A stretch of 64,000 nucleotides of DNA from Corythoichthys intestinalis (GCF_030265065.1 NC_080413.1:67001-131000), one strand, 5' to 3'; shown: positions 51,620 through 63,119, counted from the first letter of the stretch. The notes: generated by a model not told the origin, from the letters alone. Numbers and translations are program-made.

Positions 51620-51700
51620 GATGGCACTCGACCGCCAATCTATTTGACGCGGGAAAGCTACCAGCCTCCCATTTTGAATAGATTGGACGTCTACTAGTGA
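51620..51700. repeat. GACGTCCAATCC palindromic element
   Basis: GATGGCACTCGACCGCCAAT, CTATTTGACGCGGGAAAGC, then TTTTGAATAGATTGGACGTC. Confidence 0.6.
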
Positions 51701-51719
51701 TAAAGTCATTGGTGTGACG

Positions 51720-52020
51720 GAGACAGGGAGGGAGGGTGCATCTTGGCCAGAGGAAGAACAAATGAAAGGCAGGAAGTCTTTATCTGCATGCCTAATGATG
51801 CGTAAAGCATCAATTAGCGGCACAAAAAGAGAGTCAAAGCACAAAGGCGACTGGAGGTCGTCAAAGTCCTGGAATTCGGCTCCGGCGGAACCCGAGAGCC
51901 ACCGAAGGCTGAATTATTCACACGCGCGGATAAAAAGCAAGGGGGGAAAAAATGCCCATTTAAGACTCGATATCACTATTACTATGGTAACAAGGTCACG
52001 TCGGCACAATATCGTGATAA
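51720..52020. other. unique DNA, possible conserved non-coding sequence
   Basis: No repeat motif or gene. A block at about 51765-51830 (CTTTATCTGCATGCCTAATG, GCGTAAAGCATCAATTAGCG) has the low-CpG, homeobox-site-like texture of many vertebrate enhancers. This is only an impression. Confidence 0.25.
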
Positions 52021-52193
52021 AAAGAACGATTTAAGACATTTTTACAAAAATTTTTTTTTTTTTTTTAAACGTTTTTAACAATAATTAAAAACACTTTTAA
52101 AAATTGAATAATAAGAGTATAAAAATATAAAAAGAATATTTCCTGTTTATTCCTTGTTTTAATTAAAAAAAAAAAAAAAACATTTCATTAGCC

Positions 52194-53412
52194 CAGTACT
52201 TCTCAAATAGTGGGGCGCGCCCCCCTGGGGGGGCGCAGAGTGATGCCAGGGGGGGCGCATGTGTCCTCGGGGAACATGCTTTTTTTTTTTTTTTTTTTTT
52301 TTTTTTGCCGGACTGGAATAAAGTGTACTTGCACATCCACTCAGTGGTTGGCAGTGGCGCTCTCATTTTCAGAGTGCGTGCAGTATTTTTGAACTAAGGA
52401 AGAGCACTCAGCACACAGAAAACAGATATGAAGAGCAGTGCGCCGCCGCCGTTTTCGAAAGCCGTTTTCCGACCGGACTCACTCACGCAGCGACCCACTG
52501 TCTTGTCCAGTTCTCACGTCGCCGCCCGAGAAGTGCCATTTTCGGCTTGGGATCGTCACGACGACCGCCCTCACCTACGGTTCTACCTCGGCCGCCGAGA
52601 ATGCGCTTTTTTCGTGTCGTTTGCCTTTTAGCTTTGACTTTTAGTACAGTGGGGTGATGAGGAAAGACTACTGTTTACTGTGTCTGAAAATAATTATAGC
52701 GGACTGCCAGAAGCCAAATCAATTAAGACGCCACTTAAAGACATTCGACCCCAATCTCATTGATAAGCCGCTTGATTGTTTTTCAGCGAAAACGCGCCGA
52801 ATATTGCCAACAATAGTCCTGCTTTGTCAGTGTTATATCAGTAAACCAGTGAGCATTGTTAGCATGCTCATTGCAAAATGACTCCACGCCATTGCAAAGG
52901 AGGTAATACTGAGTGCGAGCAGCAAAAATAAAAACTGTCCTTCTGTCCAAGGACACTCTTTTTTTCCTTTATTCATTTTTGTTTTTTCGGTCAAATTTTT
53001 TGGCATATTGTCCTCATGAGTAAATGTTTGTAATCAATTTGAATTTGTTATTATTTACGGATTTTATTACATTTTATTTTTCTGTATTAAATGGTCAAAA
53101 ATGTACCTTGAGTGTATTTTTACAGTTTGAATGTGACTTTTTTTTTTTTTAATTCAGGCAAATTGATGCACGTCAAGTCTTCTCTGTTACAAACAAAACA
53201 ATGTTAATAAAGTTATACTTTATTATAAGTTGATCTGTTACTTTTTTTCTTTATTAGAAAAAAAAGGACACAATGTTAGGCAGATGCGTATTTATAATAG
53301 TAATTTTATAGACAAATAATACTATTTACAGTGGCGGCAGAGAGTTTGGGGGGGCGCGAAACATTTACGTCTTGCTTGGGGGGGCGTAACAGAAAATAAT
53401 TGAGAAGCACTG
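52194..53412 (+). mobile_element. hAT element with BED zinc-finger remnant, complete ends
   Basis: The left end is CAGTACTTCTCAAATAGTGG and the right end is CGTAACAGAAAATAATTGAG plus AAGCACTG. The direct repeat CATTAGCC is perfect at 52186-52193 and 53413-53420. The plus-strand frame 52654-52881 begins MMRKDYCLLCLKIIIADCQK, then PNQLRRHLKTFDPNLIDKPL, the BED finger and linker of ZBED5-like hAT transposases. The frame ends soon after, and the catalytic and dimerisation domains are absent, so it is an internally deleted copy. Confidence 0.85.
52282..52306. repeat. poly-T tract inside the hAT element
   Basis: Twenty-five or so T between GGAACATGC and GCCGGACTGG. Confidence 0.85.
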
Positions 53413-53600
53413 CATTAGCCTCAGCATCATTACTTCAGTCATATTTCACTGGTTTTGGAAAACAATATTTTTCTGAAAACAAATTGGCCTTTTTTCTATT
53501 GATGTTACTTTGGCTTGTAAAAATGGTTGTGATTGGCCAAGTATTGCGATATCACACTTTGGCTCAAAAATGACTCGGGTAATCATCCGATGAGGCTAAG

Positions 53601-54252
53601 CCATAGACTTCATCATGATATTGACGGGTCAGAAAAAGTATGAAAGCTGTACCGCATACAAACAGGAATGATTGTCTCAGGAATGATTGGTTCGAGGATT
53701 CGAGGTAGTTATAATATTTTTGTTTTTTTACCAAATATTTCAACATAAAAAGCTCTTTGTTGTCAGGCTGCCGCCACACTGTCCAACAGACTAGCATCAT
53801 TCTTCGACATATTTACGTAAAATAAGTGCTAACTGCACGTATTTTTTCTTTTTGCTTTTAACCAAGAATCAAACTGTTTTACATCCATATCTATAAAGAA
53901 TTCTGGGATTGAAGCATTTATTCACAAGAATGTCCACTGGAAAAGCTCTGTTTACATAAGGCGGCCGCCACATTGACTAACAGACTAGCATCGTACTTTG
54001 ACATAATTGCACAAAATAAACGCTAACTGCAAAGTTTTTTTTTTGGCTTTTAACCAAGAATTGAGACTGTTTTACATCCATATCTGTAAAGAAATTGGGG
54101 ATTTAAGCATTTATTCACTACAATTTTCAACGAAAAAAGCTTTTTGTCCGCGATTCCACTCGGTCAGCTTTGACGGCTACGCCGACAATGCAGGCCCCCT
54201 GTTCATCGGCCCCCGCGCCCTGTGTCCCGTCAAACTCATTATGAAGTCTATG
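53601..54252. mobile_element. CCATAGACTTC element, copy B, with 6-bp target duplication
   Basis: The left end is CCATAGACTTCATCATGATA and TTGACGGG; the right end is CCCGTCAAACTCATTATGAA and GTCTATG. GCTAAG lies directly outside both ends (53595-53600, 54253-54258). The interior has units of about 194 bp (CCGCCACACTGTCCAACAG at 53771 and CCGCCACATTGACTAACAG at 53965), with parts of a third. Non-coding. Confidence 0.75.
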
Positions 54253-54773
54253 GCTAAGCATTTTTAACAATCCAAATCTACTTTTTGGGGGGGGGCTTTT
54301 TTAAAGAAATGAAAAAAAAGCTGCATATTCATCTCAAATTATTTTTGATGGAATGATGCCAACAGCCTTTCTTGCTCAAAATGGATGGGATGTCCGTCGT
54401 CGTCAAAGGCCGTTTTCAATACAGATGTTCTTTATCGATATGAATACGATACATATACCTGGGCGGGCAGTCAAGAGTTAACTTTGCCGCCGTGTGCTTT
54501 TGACTGCCAAGTCTAAAGCGCACAATAGCCCTTTTGATAATACGGCACGACGAGGAAAAAAGATGGTACGCAAAATAGTTTCCCTCTTCTTTGGATTTGC
54601 CTAGTGCTTACAAGATAAAGAATGACCGGGCATAGTTTTGCTTCAAGCGCAATTCTGACCAGGTTATTTGGATTCAACGCATGAGCCAGAAAACTAGATG
54701 AAAAAAAAAAATTGTATATATATATATATTTGATATAATTTATATTATAAAATATTATATATTTTTTATATAC

Positions 54774-54836
54774 TTGATACACTGCCAATGGGTTTTCCCA
54801 TTGGCAGTGTATCAAATACTTGTTCTCCCCACTGTA
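54774..54836. mobile_element. truncated copy of the 80-bp hairpin element
   Basis: TGATACACTGCCAATGGG, TTTT, CCCATTGGCAGTGTATCA, then AATACTTGTTCTCCCCACTG. The left outer arm is missing. The preserved stem is perfect over 18 bp. Confidence 0.75.
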
Positions 54837-54864
54837 TATATACTCTCTCTTCCACATTGTAAAT

Positions 54865-56269
54865 TAGGAGTGGGACGATACGATTTGCGATACAAGGCTC
54901 ACGATAACGATTATCTCGCGATATCACGATACAGCGATTATCGATACATTGGTCAGAAATTTGATACATGATATTTTACGATATAACTGTTGAAACGAGG
55001 GGGGAAAAATGCCCTAATAGAAAAAGTACCGTTTAAGTCATTTATTAAACAGTGCCACCTTTTCTGTGCAGCATTGCTGTAAAATATGAATCAACTGCAA
55101 ATTGTGTACTTGCACATATAGTGGAAACAAACCACAACCAGTGATATCTCTTGGAGAGATCACGATGAATGGCACCCTTCATTTCTTTAAATTCTTTTTT
55201 AAAAAATGAAGAGTTGAGCAGTTGAGCTTGGAGTGGGGCAATGATAAAATTGGTGGGTCTTTTCTTCGGATATGACCTTTGTTGCCAAAAGCGTTGGTTT
55301 GAGCACTTCCACCATCTGCTTCAGCATTTGAGATGTCGGACTGAGTCCCAATTTTCCTCACCTTAAGAACAACAAAATAAAACAAAAAATATTAGTTACT
55401 TAATAGCTTTTGAGTTGAAATCCTGATTTTGTGTTGGAAGTATTGAGCGAATTAAAAAAATATGAATCGAATGTATAGAAATTAAAAATGCAATAATTAC
55501 CTGTTTTCAATATGTAGACTACATTAATTATCATGCACATCACCTTATATATCTTGGAAGCTATTCAAACCATTTTTATAGCTTATTGCATTAAAATGAC
55601 AGAAATAAGAGTTTGTGTGGTAAACTAGATGAAAAGTGGTTCTCAAATAATATCAAATAAATCCGTAAATTCATGTAGGCTTGTTCAATATTCATTTTCA
55701 TCCAGTTTAGGGTCCTGGTTTATTTTATATCACTCATCATTAAATGCCATCAAAATAATACATGTAAATTAAAAAATCTGTGACATTGCAAAACTTTCTT
55801 ACCTCAAGTGATGAAAGCGAAGCAGTGAAGAAATCCGTGTCCACTTCTTCACCAGCTTCTAGTGAACCTTATTTTTGTTAGACAATTCTTCCATACAGCA
55901 AAGTCCTTGTTCGCCTTACTTCCTTTCTTGTTGGTGTCAAATCTAAAGTGTGTCCACATGTGTGATTTGTAGCAATATTTTTGTCACTTTCTCCTCCACA
56001 GTTCCCACAAAGTTTTGATTTTTTTCAACCCACTTGGGGCTTCCTCTCTTCTTCTCTAGACGTGTTGTGCGCACTTTACCTTCACCGCCACTCCTGAGCG
56101 CCCCTAATGGACCGCCAAGGAATTGCTCAACAAACATTGAGCAGTTTACAGCATCCAATGGCCAGTATGTCAAATAAAAGTATCGATACATGGCGGGAGC
56201 ATATCGATAACCGATCGTGTTGCAAAATATCGCGATATATCGCTGTACCGAGATATTGTCACACTCTTA
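54865..56269. mobile_element. hAT-like element with TAGGAGTGGGACGATA ends
   Basis: The left end is TAGGAGTGGGACGATACGAT and the right end is ACCGAGATATTGTCACACTC plus TTA. The direct repeat TTGTAAAT is perfect at 54857-54864 and 56270-56277. The terminal parts are rich in ATCGCGATA. The interior (1405 bp in all) has only scraps of coding sequence. Confidence 0.85.
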
Positions 56270-56932
56270 TTGTAAATAACCAAGCACATTTAGTACAGTT
56301 GGTGTTCTTAATAAAGTGACGCTGCCAGCATATTTGCTGGCGTCTCTCCAGGTGGACTCATTTGCATACGTACGCTCTAAAAGCTTTCAGGGGGTTCAAA
56401 GCCGTCGCGTCTCGGCAGGTGGAAAAAAAAAACAGAAAGCCCGGCAGGTAGAGGACCAAAAAAAGACCAAAACATCAAAACCGAGTGACAAAATAAGATG
56501 TGAAACTGAATGTCCCTTGTGAGCTTTTTCTTCAAAATTCATTTTATTATTAGTCAAACACAGCCAGTCTTTGTACATGGGCTTGTCAAGAAAAATACTC
56601 TCCGTGTGTGTGAGTTTAATGTCAAATCCATGGGCGTCACCAGATATATATTTTACTAGGATTATTGCTCTGCTGTGCACCGGTAGAAAAAAAATAACTT
56701 TGGATGCGCCTGTTTAATATGCTCACATTACTCCATATACAGGGATACCCTTGTTTTTCACGGTGAAATGGGAATGCTCCTGTTCCGCCCTTCGCGCGAT
56801 AATCGAAAGTAGAGGTGGTGCTTATTCACATTAATTTTTTTTTTTTTTTTAATTCACATCAAAATATATATATATATTTTTTTAATTCTGGTGTGTTCAA
56901 CGGATTTATTCATACTTAGCATTGGACAGATA

Positions 56933-57883
56933 CAGTGCTGCTCAAAAGTTTGTGAACCCCCTCAACATTTTGGAATTTTCTATTATTTCAACCTGATTTC
57001 CTAATCAATCAATTCAGTAGTTTTTTTTTTGTTTTTTTAACAGTTGTGTTGTCGAGACTAAATTAAAAAGAGTTTTCATCAACTGATGTAGGTGCAAAAT
57101 TGAACTGTTTGGTCACAACCAAAACCGCCATGTCTGGCGAAAAGTCAACACTGCATACCACCAAAAGAACCTTCTCCCAACAGTGAAGCATGGAGGTGGG
57201 AATGTCAAGATCTGCGCTTGCTTTTCATCCTCAGGACCTGGACAACTCCACATAGTCCAGGGAATCATGAATTCTGAGGAATATTGTCAAATCCTAGAAC
57301 ATAACCTGACGCCATCTGTTTTGAAGTTAAAGCTTGGCAGAAGGTGGATCATGCAACATGATAATGATCCAAAGCATTCCAGCAATACAACCAAGGAATG
57401 GCTGAAAAAGAAGAAGATTCGTGTTCTGGACTGGCCCAGTCAAAGTCCTGACCTAAATCCCATTGAAATGCTGTGGCGGGACCTGAAGCGAGCAGTTCAT
57501 GCCAGACGCCCATCAAACCTCTCTCAACTGACTGCGTTCTGCAAGGAAGAATGGGCAAAAATCCCCCAAAGTAGATGTGAGAGGCTGATTAGTCACTACA
57601 GAAACCGTTTGGTTGAGGTAATCTCTGCAAAAGGAGGCGCAATATCCTATTAACTGAAGGGGTTCACATACTTTTGCACACATGATATCTGAGTTTTTCT
57701 TAAATCAACCACTTTTGTTAAATAAAGAATGACAATATAACTATTTCTTTTGTTTCAGTCCATTATTTGGAATGTCAGTATTGTGGATTTGGGTATAACT
57801 TAACATTTAATAAGGTTATTTTAGTTTTTTTTACAAAAAATCTGACCATCGCTGTGGGGTTCACAAACTTTCGAGCAGCACTG
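56933..57883 (+). mobile_element. Tc1-like transposon, internally deleted, with transposase C-terminal half
   Basis: The inverted ends CAGTGCTGCTCAAAAGTTTG and GAACCCC are matched at the right by GGGGTTCACAAACTTTCGAG and CAGCACTG, each next to a TA target. The frame 57183-57653 (156 aa, ending ISAKGGAISY) has RRWIMQHDNDPKHSSN with the second catalytic Asp and DWPSQSPDLNPIEMLWRDLK with the third acidic residue. The DNA-binding domain and first catalytic Asp are missing. A full element would be about 1.6 kb; this one is 951 bp. It cannot move by itself. Confidence 0.9.
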
Positions 57884-57904
57884 TACATATAAGACAAAAG
57901 TAAT

Positions 57905-57980
57905 TCATGTTGGACGATACCATTTTTAGGCCCCGATACCGATACCTGGCTGTGCAGTATCGGCTGATACCACTCCATTT
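57905..57980. repeat. fragment of a GATACCGATACC repeat end
   Basis: TTGGACGATACCATTTTTAG and CCCCGATACCGATACC, then GTATCGGCTGATACC: one terminal fragment of a common fish DNA transposon. Confidence 0.55.
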
Positions 57981-57994
57981 ATATATATCTATAT

Positions 57995-58630
57995 GGCGCG
58001 AAACACAGACAAGACTGAAAAAGCAGTTTCTGCTCTTGCACTCCTCTTTAAAATAAACTGCTGTATTTTAGGGCCAAAAGAACTGTTGTGTTTGATAAAA
58101 CAATATATCAATATGCTGCCTTAACAGTTTATGGCGCATGAAGCCCCCCCGAACTATTTTTAATTTGTTGGTTTTACCCTGGACACCCCTGTTTACAGAC
58201 ACCGCACAACCACTTTTGTTTCAACCCAGCCGTAAAAAGAATTATATTTGTTATTCCAAGTCTTTTTTAGCTTAGAATCATTAATTGCTGTCTAATATTT
58301 AGTTTAAAAAAAAAAAAAAAAACGACTTTAAAAAATGATTTTTTTAAGATTTTTTTTTTTTTTAAATGACATCACAATGAAAAAAATGGTGTCTGTAAAA
58401 AAGTCATGGATATCTACCTCATAACTATCACTTAATTGTATTTTTTTTCGTTCATGTCGCATTTCCCCCAATATTTTAGATGATAAATAATCGATCCAAA
58501 CAAACAAAAATAGAAAAAAACGTTGAAAAGGGTAAATATATGAAAAAGAACATCTCGACCACTCCTTGATGTCTGCGATTTCTGCATCGCGACCCTTGTT
58601 ATATTACCGTGTTTCACCCATAAAATCTCC
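57995..58630. repeat. left arm of a long inverted repeat
   Basis: GACAAGACTGAAAAAGCAG, TATGGCGCATGAAGCCCCCC, CTGGACACCCCTGTTTACAG and CATCTCGACCACTCCTTGAT all recur in reverse complement and opposite order at 60712-60045. Arms are about 635-665 bp with indels. Confidence 0.8.
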
Positions 58631-58983
58631 CCAAAATCCGGCTGTGGCCATTCACAGCTGTGTCTTGACTCTCGGTGATACATGCGACATGGAGTTTTTG
58701 GATCAAAACGAGGTACGTACGCGATAATATCTCGTTGAAGTCATGGCGTCTTTAATTCTGCTCTTTCATTCTCTCACCTCCAGATAGGGTTTCGCTGTTT
58801 CAACATTTTTTTTCTTTTTAAATGCCCTCCTGTTCAAAATTTTTCTTCCCCCAGAAAATTGGGATTTTAACCTTTCCAATGATGTATCACACATGCATAT
58901 CGGACAATTTTGAAAGTTGGCCAAATTGGGGGTCTCAGAGCGGAACTTCAAGTCACCTGAGTGTTTTCAGCCATATATATATA

Positions 58984-59062
58984 TACAGTGGGGAGAACAA
59001 GTATTTGATACACTGCCAATGGGTTTTCCCAATAGCAGTGTATCAAATACTTGTTCTCCCCA

Positions 59063-59067
<5 letters not shown>
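58984..59067. mobile_element. 80-bp hairpin mini-element (Tc1/mariner type) at a TA site
   Basis: TACAGTGGGGAGAACAAGTA, TTTGATACACTGCCAATGGG, TTTT, CCCAATAGCAGTGTATCAAA, TACTTGTTCTCCCCACTGTA: two arms of about 38 bp with a 4-base loop, flanked by TA. It lies within a (TA)n region and in the loop of the long inverted repeat. Confidence 0.8.

Positions 59068-59100
<33 letters not shown>
59068..59100. repeat. (TA)n microsatellite
   Basis: About 15 TA units next to the hairpin element. Confidence 0.9.
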
Positions 59101-59101
<1 letters not shown>

Positions 59102-59657
59102 TTTTCCCACAGAGCTACATACTTGGATGTAAAATAATTGCTGTCATGGCTTTGTCAGGCTGCTGCTTACCTTTGCGAAATCTCAAAGGGCAAAACAGTG
59201 CTAAATTCGTGAAATTAAAACATGTATAATACTAGCCCAACAGTAAGAAAGGAAAAATACATTTATAATAATAAACTCTGAATAAACTTTTTTGAAACCT
59301 GTCAAAGGCCAAACAGTGCAATATTCATGAAATTATAAGTAATAATGATTACTTAATATTATACATATATATATATATAATTATAATAATAATTAATGAT
59401 TATTATTTTATTTTATTAGATTATTTAAAGGTTGGAATCAAACAATTTTGTATGTGTGCTCATCATCATTTCCAGCTATTTTACAAGCATTTTTACTGCA
59501 GTCCCTGTAATCTGTAACATGTCTTATTTCTTATTTCTCTTTGACATTATTCTTTCAAATGGATATTACAATGTTATTTGCTAGCAGCAAGGAGGAATGA
59601 GAGCGGTAAGCTAGGTAACCCACACCTAGGCAACATAGACCACTTTTATGTCACAAC

Positions 59658-61635
59658 TAGGCATGTGCCGGGGTAAGATTCTTAGCAAAAATATCACGCT
59701 TTCACGTTATGCCGGTATTGCAGTTACAGCTCTAAAACGTGTTACTTTGAGAAAACCTTTTTTTTTTTCAAAACATCAGCAAATTGGAACATATGTATAA
59801 TGTTAAGTTAAAATTACCCCCCCCCCCCACAAAAAAAAAACAAACAAAAAACAACTGAAATACTGTCAATAAAATTAAAATAGATGCAGTCCTTCAGGTG
59901 AGCCAAAACCCACAGCCACAGCTCAACTTTATTACCATCAGAACAAAAATAATTGCATTATTTTCCATAAAAAGCATGTGTGTATGACTTGTATCATGTT
60001 TACATCATACACACACACACACTTTCTCTTTTTTGGGGTTTTAATGGGTGAAACATGGTAATATAACAAGGCTTGAGATGCAGAAATCGCAGACATCAAG
60101 GAGTGGTCGAGATGTTCTTTTTCATATATTTACCCTTTTAAACGTTTTTCTTTTTTTTCAATTTTTCTGTGCTTAGATCGATTATTTATCATCTAACATA
60201 TCGGGGAAAATGCAACGGTAAAAAAAAAAAAAAAAAAGTAAAATTAACCCGTGGTAGATATGAGGTAGATATCCGTGACTTGTTCAGACACCATTTTTTT
60301 CATTGTGACGTCATTTGTTTAAAAGTTTAAAATATACGAGTGAATACTTTTTCAAGTCGTTTTTTTTTTTAATTTATTTATTTTTTAAACAAAATATTAG
60401 ACAACAATGAATGATTCTAAGGTAAAAATGACATTTTGAATGATAAATACTTTAAATACTTACCTTCTTTCCATAATTGGGTTGAAACAAAAGTGGTTGC
60501 GAGACATCTGTAAACGGGGGTTTCCAGGGATAAAACGGACAAATTAAAAATAGTTCGGCGGCTTCATGCGCCATGAATCTGCTATGGCAGCATATAGACT
60601 TATTGTTCTATCAAACACAACAGTTGTTTTGGCTTAAAATACAGCAGTTTATTTTTAAGAGGAGTGCAAGAGCAGAAACTGCTTTTTCAGTCTTGTCTGT
60701 TTTCTGCCATATATGAGTTGTAAAGCAATAAAACAACAAAAATGAATGAAATGAACAAAAAATTATATTTTTATAGTGGGTCAAAATTATTTTTCAAACA
60801 CATCATGTGACTAGCACCTTAGACGACGGACATTTGCTTTGCAAAGAAAATTAGGGGAGGGCAATATTATTTTTCAAATAATTGTTTTCTTTGAAAATAT
60901 TTTTGTTTGAGTAAAGCAAATTGTTTTGGGATTGAATGATTTAGACACAAATGTCCAACTCATAATATGGCCCAAAGGCAAAAAGGATTGTTTCAATCAA
61001 AGAATTAAGTGTTCAAATGCAAATTTTTGAGTCTCAAATATTTTTTCTGATTAAATTTTTTTTTGTTGTTGATTTTTTTGAAAATATTTGTTTTTGTTTG
61101 AAGCAACTTATTTTCTGATTGAATAATTAAGGACACAAATGTCCTAGCCAAAATGTGGCCCAAACGCAAAACAACATTAGTTCTATCAAAAAAAGTTGCT
61201 AAAAATAAATAAATAAATAAATAAACAATGAAAACTTGCTTTCGAATGCATTTTTTTGAGTTTCAAGTTTATTTTTGCATACAAACACATTTTTTAATTG
61301 AATAATAAAAGACAAATCTACCTCCATATGACTCCGCCCAAGGGAAACCATTTTTGACTGGGGTAACTACCTTGGCAAGACACCAGTGGGCGTACCATAT
61401 TGAGTGGATGACGATCATGGCGAAAATTATAGCTGTCCTAAGCAGCCTGATTTAGAATTCCCCTTAAGAATGATGGGAAACAAAAAAACGCTCATTGTCA
61501 ACCTATTATTAGAAATTCATTTTATTGCTGACACTGCATTTCGGGGTCATCAACATGTTGTGCCGCCCCTCACCCCAAAAGTCAAATTCCGCCTATGCAC
61601 GGTATACCTTGAAACCGGTAAACGGCACATGTCTA
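59658..61635. mobile_element. hAT-like element with TAGGCATGTGCCGG ends
   Basis: The left end is TAGGCATGTGCCGGGGTAAG and the right end is ACCGGTAAACGGCACATGTC plus TA. The flanks GTCACAAC (59650-59657) and GTCATAAC (61636-61643) match at 7 of 8 bases. The 1978-bp interior carries the right arm of the long inverted repeat and no transposase. Related fragments lie at 16430, 43300 and 57995. Confidence 0.75.
60045..60712. repeat. right arm of a long inverted repeat
   Basis: Reverse-complement partner of 57995-58630 (CATCAAGGAGTGGTCGAGAT, GGCGGCTTCATGCGCCATGA, GCAGAAACTGCTTTTTCAGT). It lies inside the hAT-like element 59658-61635. Confidence 0.8.
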
Positions 61636-61989
61636 GTCATAACTTAGCAGTTTAGAAATACTGCATAACAGTTACAGTGATATATATATATCCATTTCTG
61701 TCCAGACAAAGTAGAGCAGCAGAGGTGTAGGAGAGATGGAAGTTGATGAGCATGAGCAGAGGTGATTTGACTATTAACACGGGATTTGAATACTGATGGC
61801 TGAAAGACAAAAAAATGACTTATAGTTTAATTGTACAAAGTTTAAAGCGCTATTTCGGACTTTTATTATAGATAAGCGCTAAAAAATATTTTCGCTCGCT
61901 CGCCAGTGCCCCACTATTGTATTAGGTCTAGTGACGCCCTTGGTCAAATCCTTTCAAAGTGCAAAGCAAAATGACGGACTTCCTGTTCC

Positions 61990-62280
61990 CTTTGGAGCAT
62001 CCGTCCCGGAGACTTTATGGTGCGTCCTGTCACGACAGGCTCGTCCACCAAATTTGGTATTTATGAATGTATCTAGAGTCGGGGGCTCATTCCCCCCCTA
62101 ATTTATTGTGAGGCACGTCCGAGTGCGAAATGCCAGCAAATAGCTATTTGAGTTGGGATGCGGGTCCGTCCTCGAGACATTTTGCTGCGTCCCGACGTGA
62201 CGGGCTTTGTCCACCAAATTGGATATTTTTAAGCAAATTTGGTGTCGGGGGCTGATTTTTTTCCCTAACTTAACGCCAGG
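61990..62280. repeat. two-unit tandem repeat, ~175-bp period
   Basis: TTTATGGTGCGTCCTGTCAC and CACCAAATTTGGTATTTATG with GTCGGGGGCTCATT (first unit) recur as TTTTGCTGCGTCCCGACGTG and CACCAAATTGGATATTTTTA with GTCGGGGGCTGATT. Diverged. Confidence 0.6.
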
Positions 62281-62291
62281 CGAGGCGCGAC

Positions 62292-62311
62292 GGGGGGGGG
62301 GGGGGGGGGGG
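62292..62311. repeat. poly-G run of 20
   Basis: Uninterrupted G tract in GC-rich DNA; another run of 13 lies at 62888-62900. Confidence 0.9.
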
Positions 62312-62379
62312 CGACGCCGTCGCGTGTGGCGACTCTGCACGCGGTTGCCATGGCGCCCGTATCCACGCTCTCCCCCGCG

Positions 62380-62760
62380 TGACTCCATCTGCTCCATCTC
62401 GCCTTGGATTTGTCACGTCGCACGCCGACGGGGCATTTTGGGGAAATTTGCGCTCTCTCACCGTAGTCTGTTCAAATGATGAATTTGTAAAGAAAGGCAA
62501 AGTGTATTTTGGTTGCCGCGGCGATGGCTCGATAGCACGACCGCACGCCGCGCGCGCGCTCGACGGAATCGTCCGGCTTTTTGCGTGCGAGATAACAGAT
62601 GGGCAGACCGGGCCCAGTATAGCGGGGCGCACGCCGGCGGTTGCCCGAACGACCGCAATTTGTCGGCTTCCTGCCTGTTTCAAACGGCGTGCCAGAGCAA
62701 TGGCACGCAATCCCTTCATTTAATGAAAGCTGTTCATCATTTATTATCTCTGTTTAGGGA
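62380..62760. other. unique GC-rich DNA, possible conserved non-coding element
   Basis: No gene structure or repeat. The 3' part (62650-62755: GTCGGCTTCCTGCCTGTTTC, CATTTAATGAAAGCTGTTCA, TCATTTATTATCTCTG) is AT-balanced and repeat-free, like vertebrate regulatory elements found in introns of developmental genes. Conservation cannot be tested here. Confidence 0.25.
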
Positions 62761-62904
62761 AGGAAAAAAGACCATATTTTCTTCTTCATTCTTTTATTTT
62801 TCAAATGTGTATGTTTTTCAATCATATTAACAAAAAATAGAAGAAAATAAACAGTAAATGGTCATACTGGAAAATGGTTTTTTTTCAGGGGGGGGGGGGG
62901 CGCG

Positions 62905-63060
62905 TTAAAGCAACACTAGGTATCTTTTCGACCTTTAAGAAATATTTTCATAACATTTATGATATGTCGACTGAGAACTAGTTAGAAAAAAAACAACAAC
63001 CGACCTTGTCGGCGCTGGCCACACAAAACCACACGGTTGCTAACTGTCATATGCTATTGT
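62905..63060. repeat. fragment of a TAAAGCAACACTAGG repeat end
   Basis: TTAAAGCAACACTAGGTATC, then TTTTCGACCTTTAAGAAATA, the terminal sequence of a fish DNA transposon family; only one end is seen. Confidence 0.5.
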
Positions 63061-63119
63061 TTAGCCACAACTAGATTCATTACCTTATTACTATTCATCC
63101 TTCACATAGTTGCTGAATT

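Noticed and set aside
58594-58800. Possible exon with acceptor-like CACCTCCAG at about 58783
   Set aside because: The following sequence has no sustained frame and lies beside repeat arms; the site is probably fortuitous.
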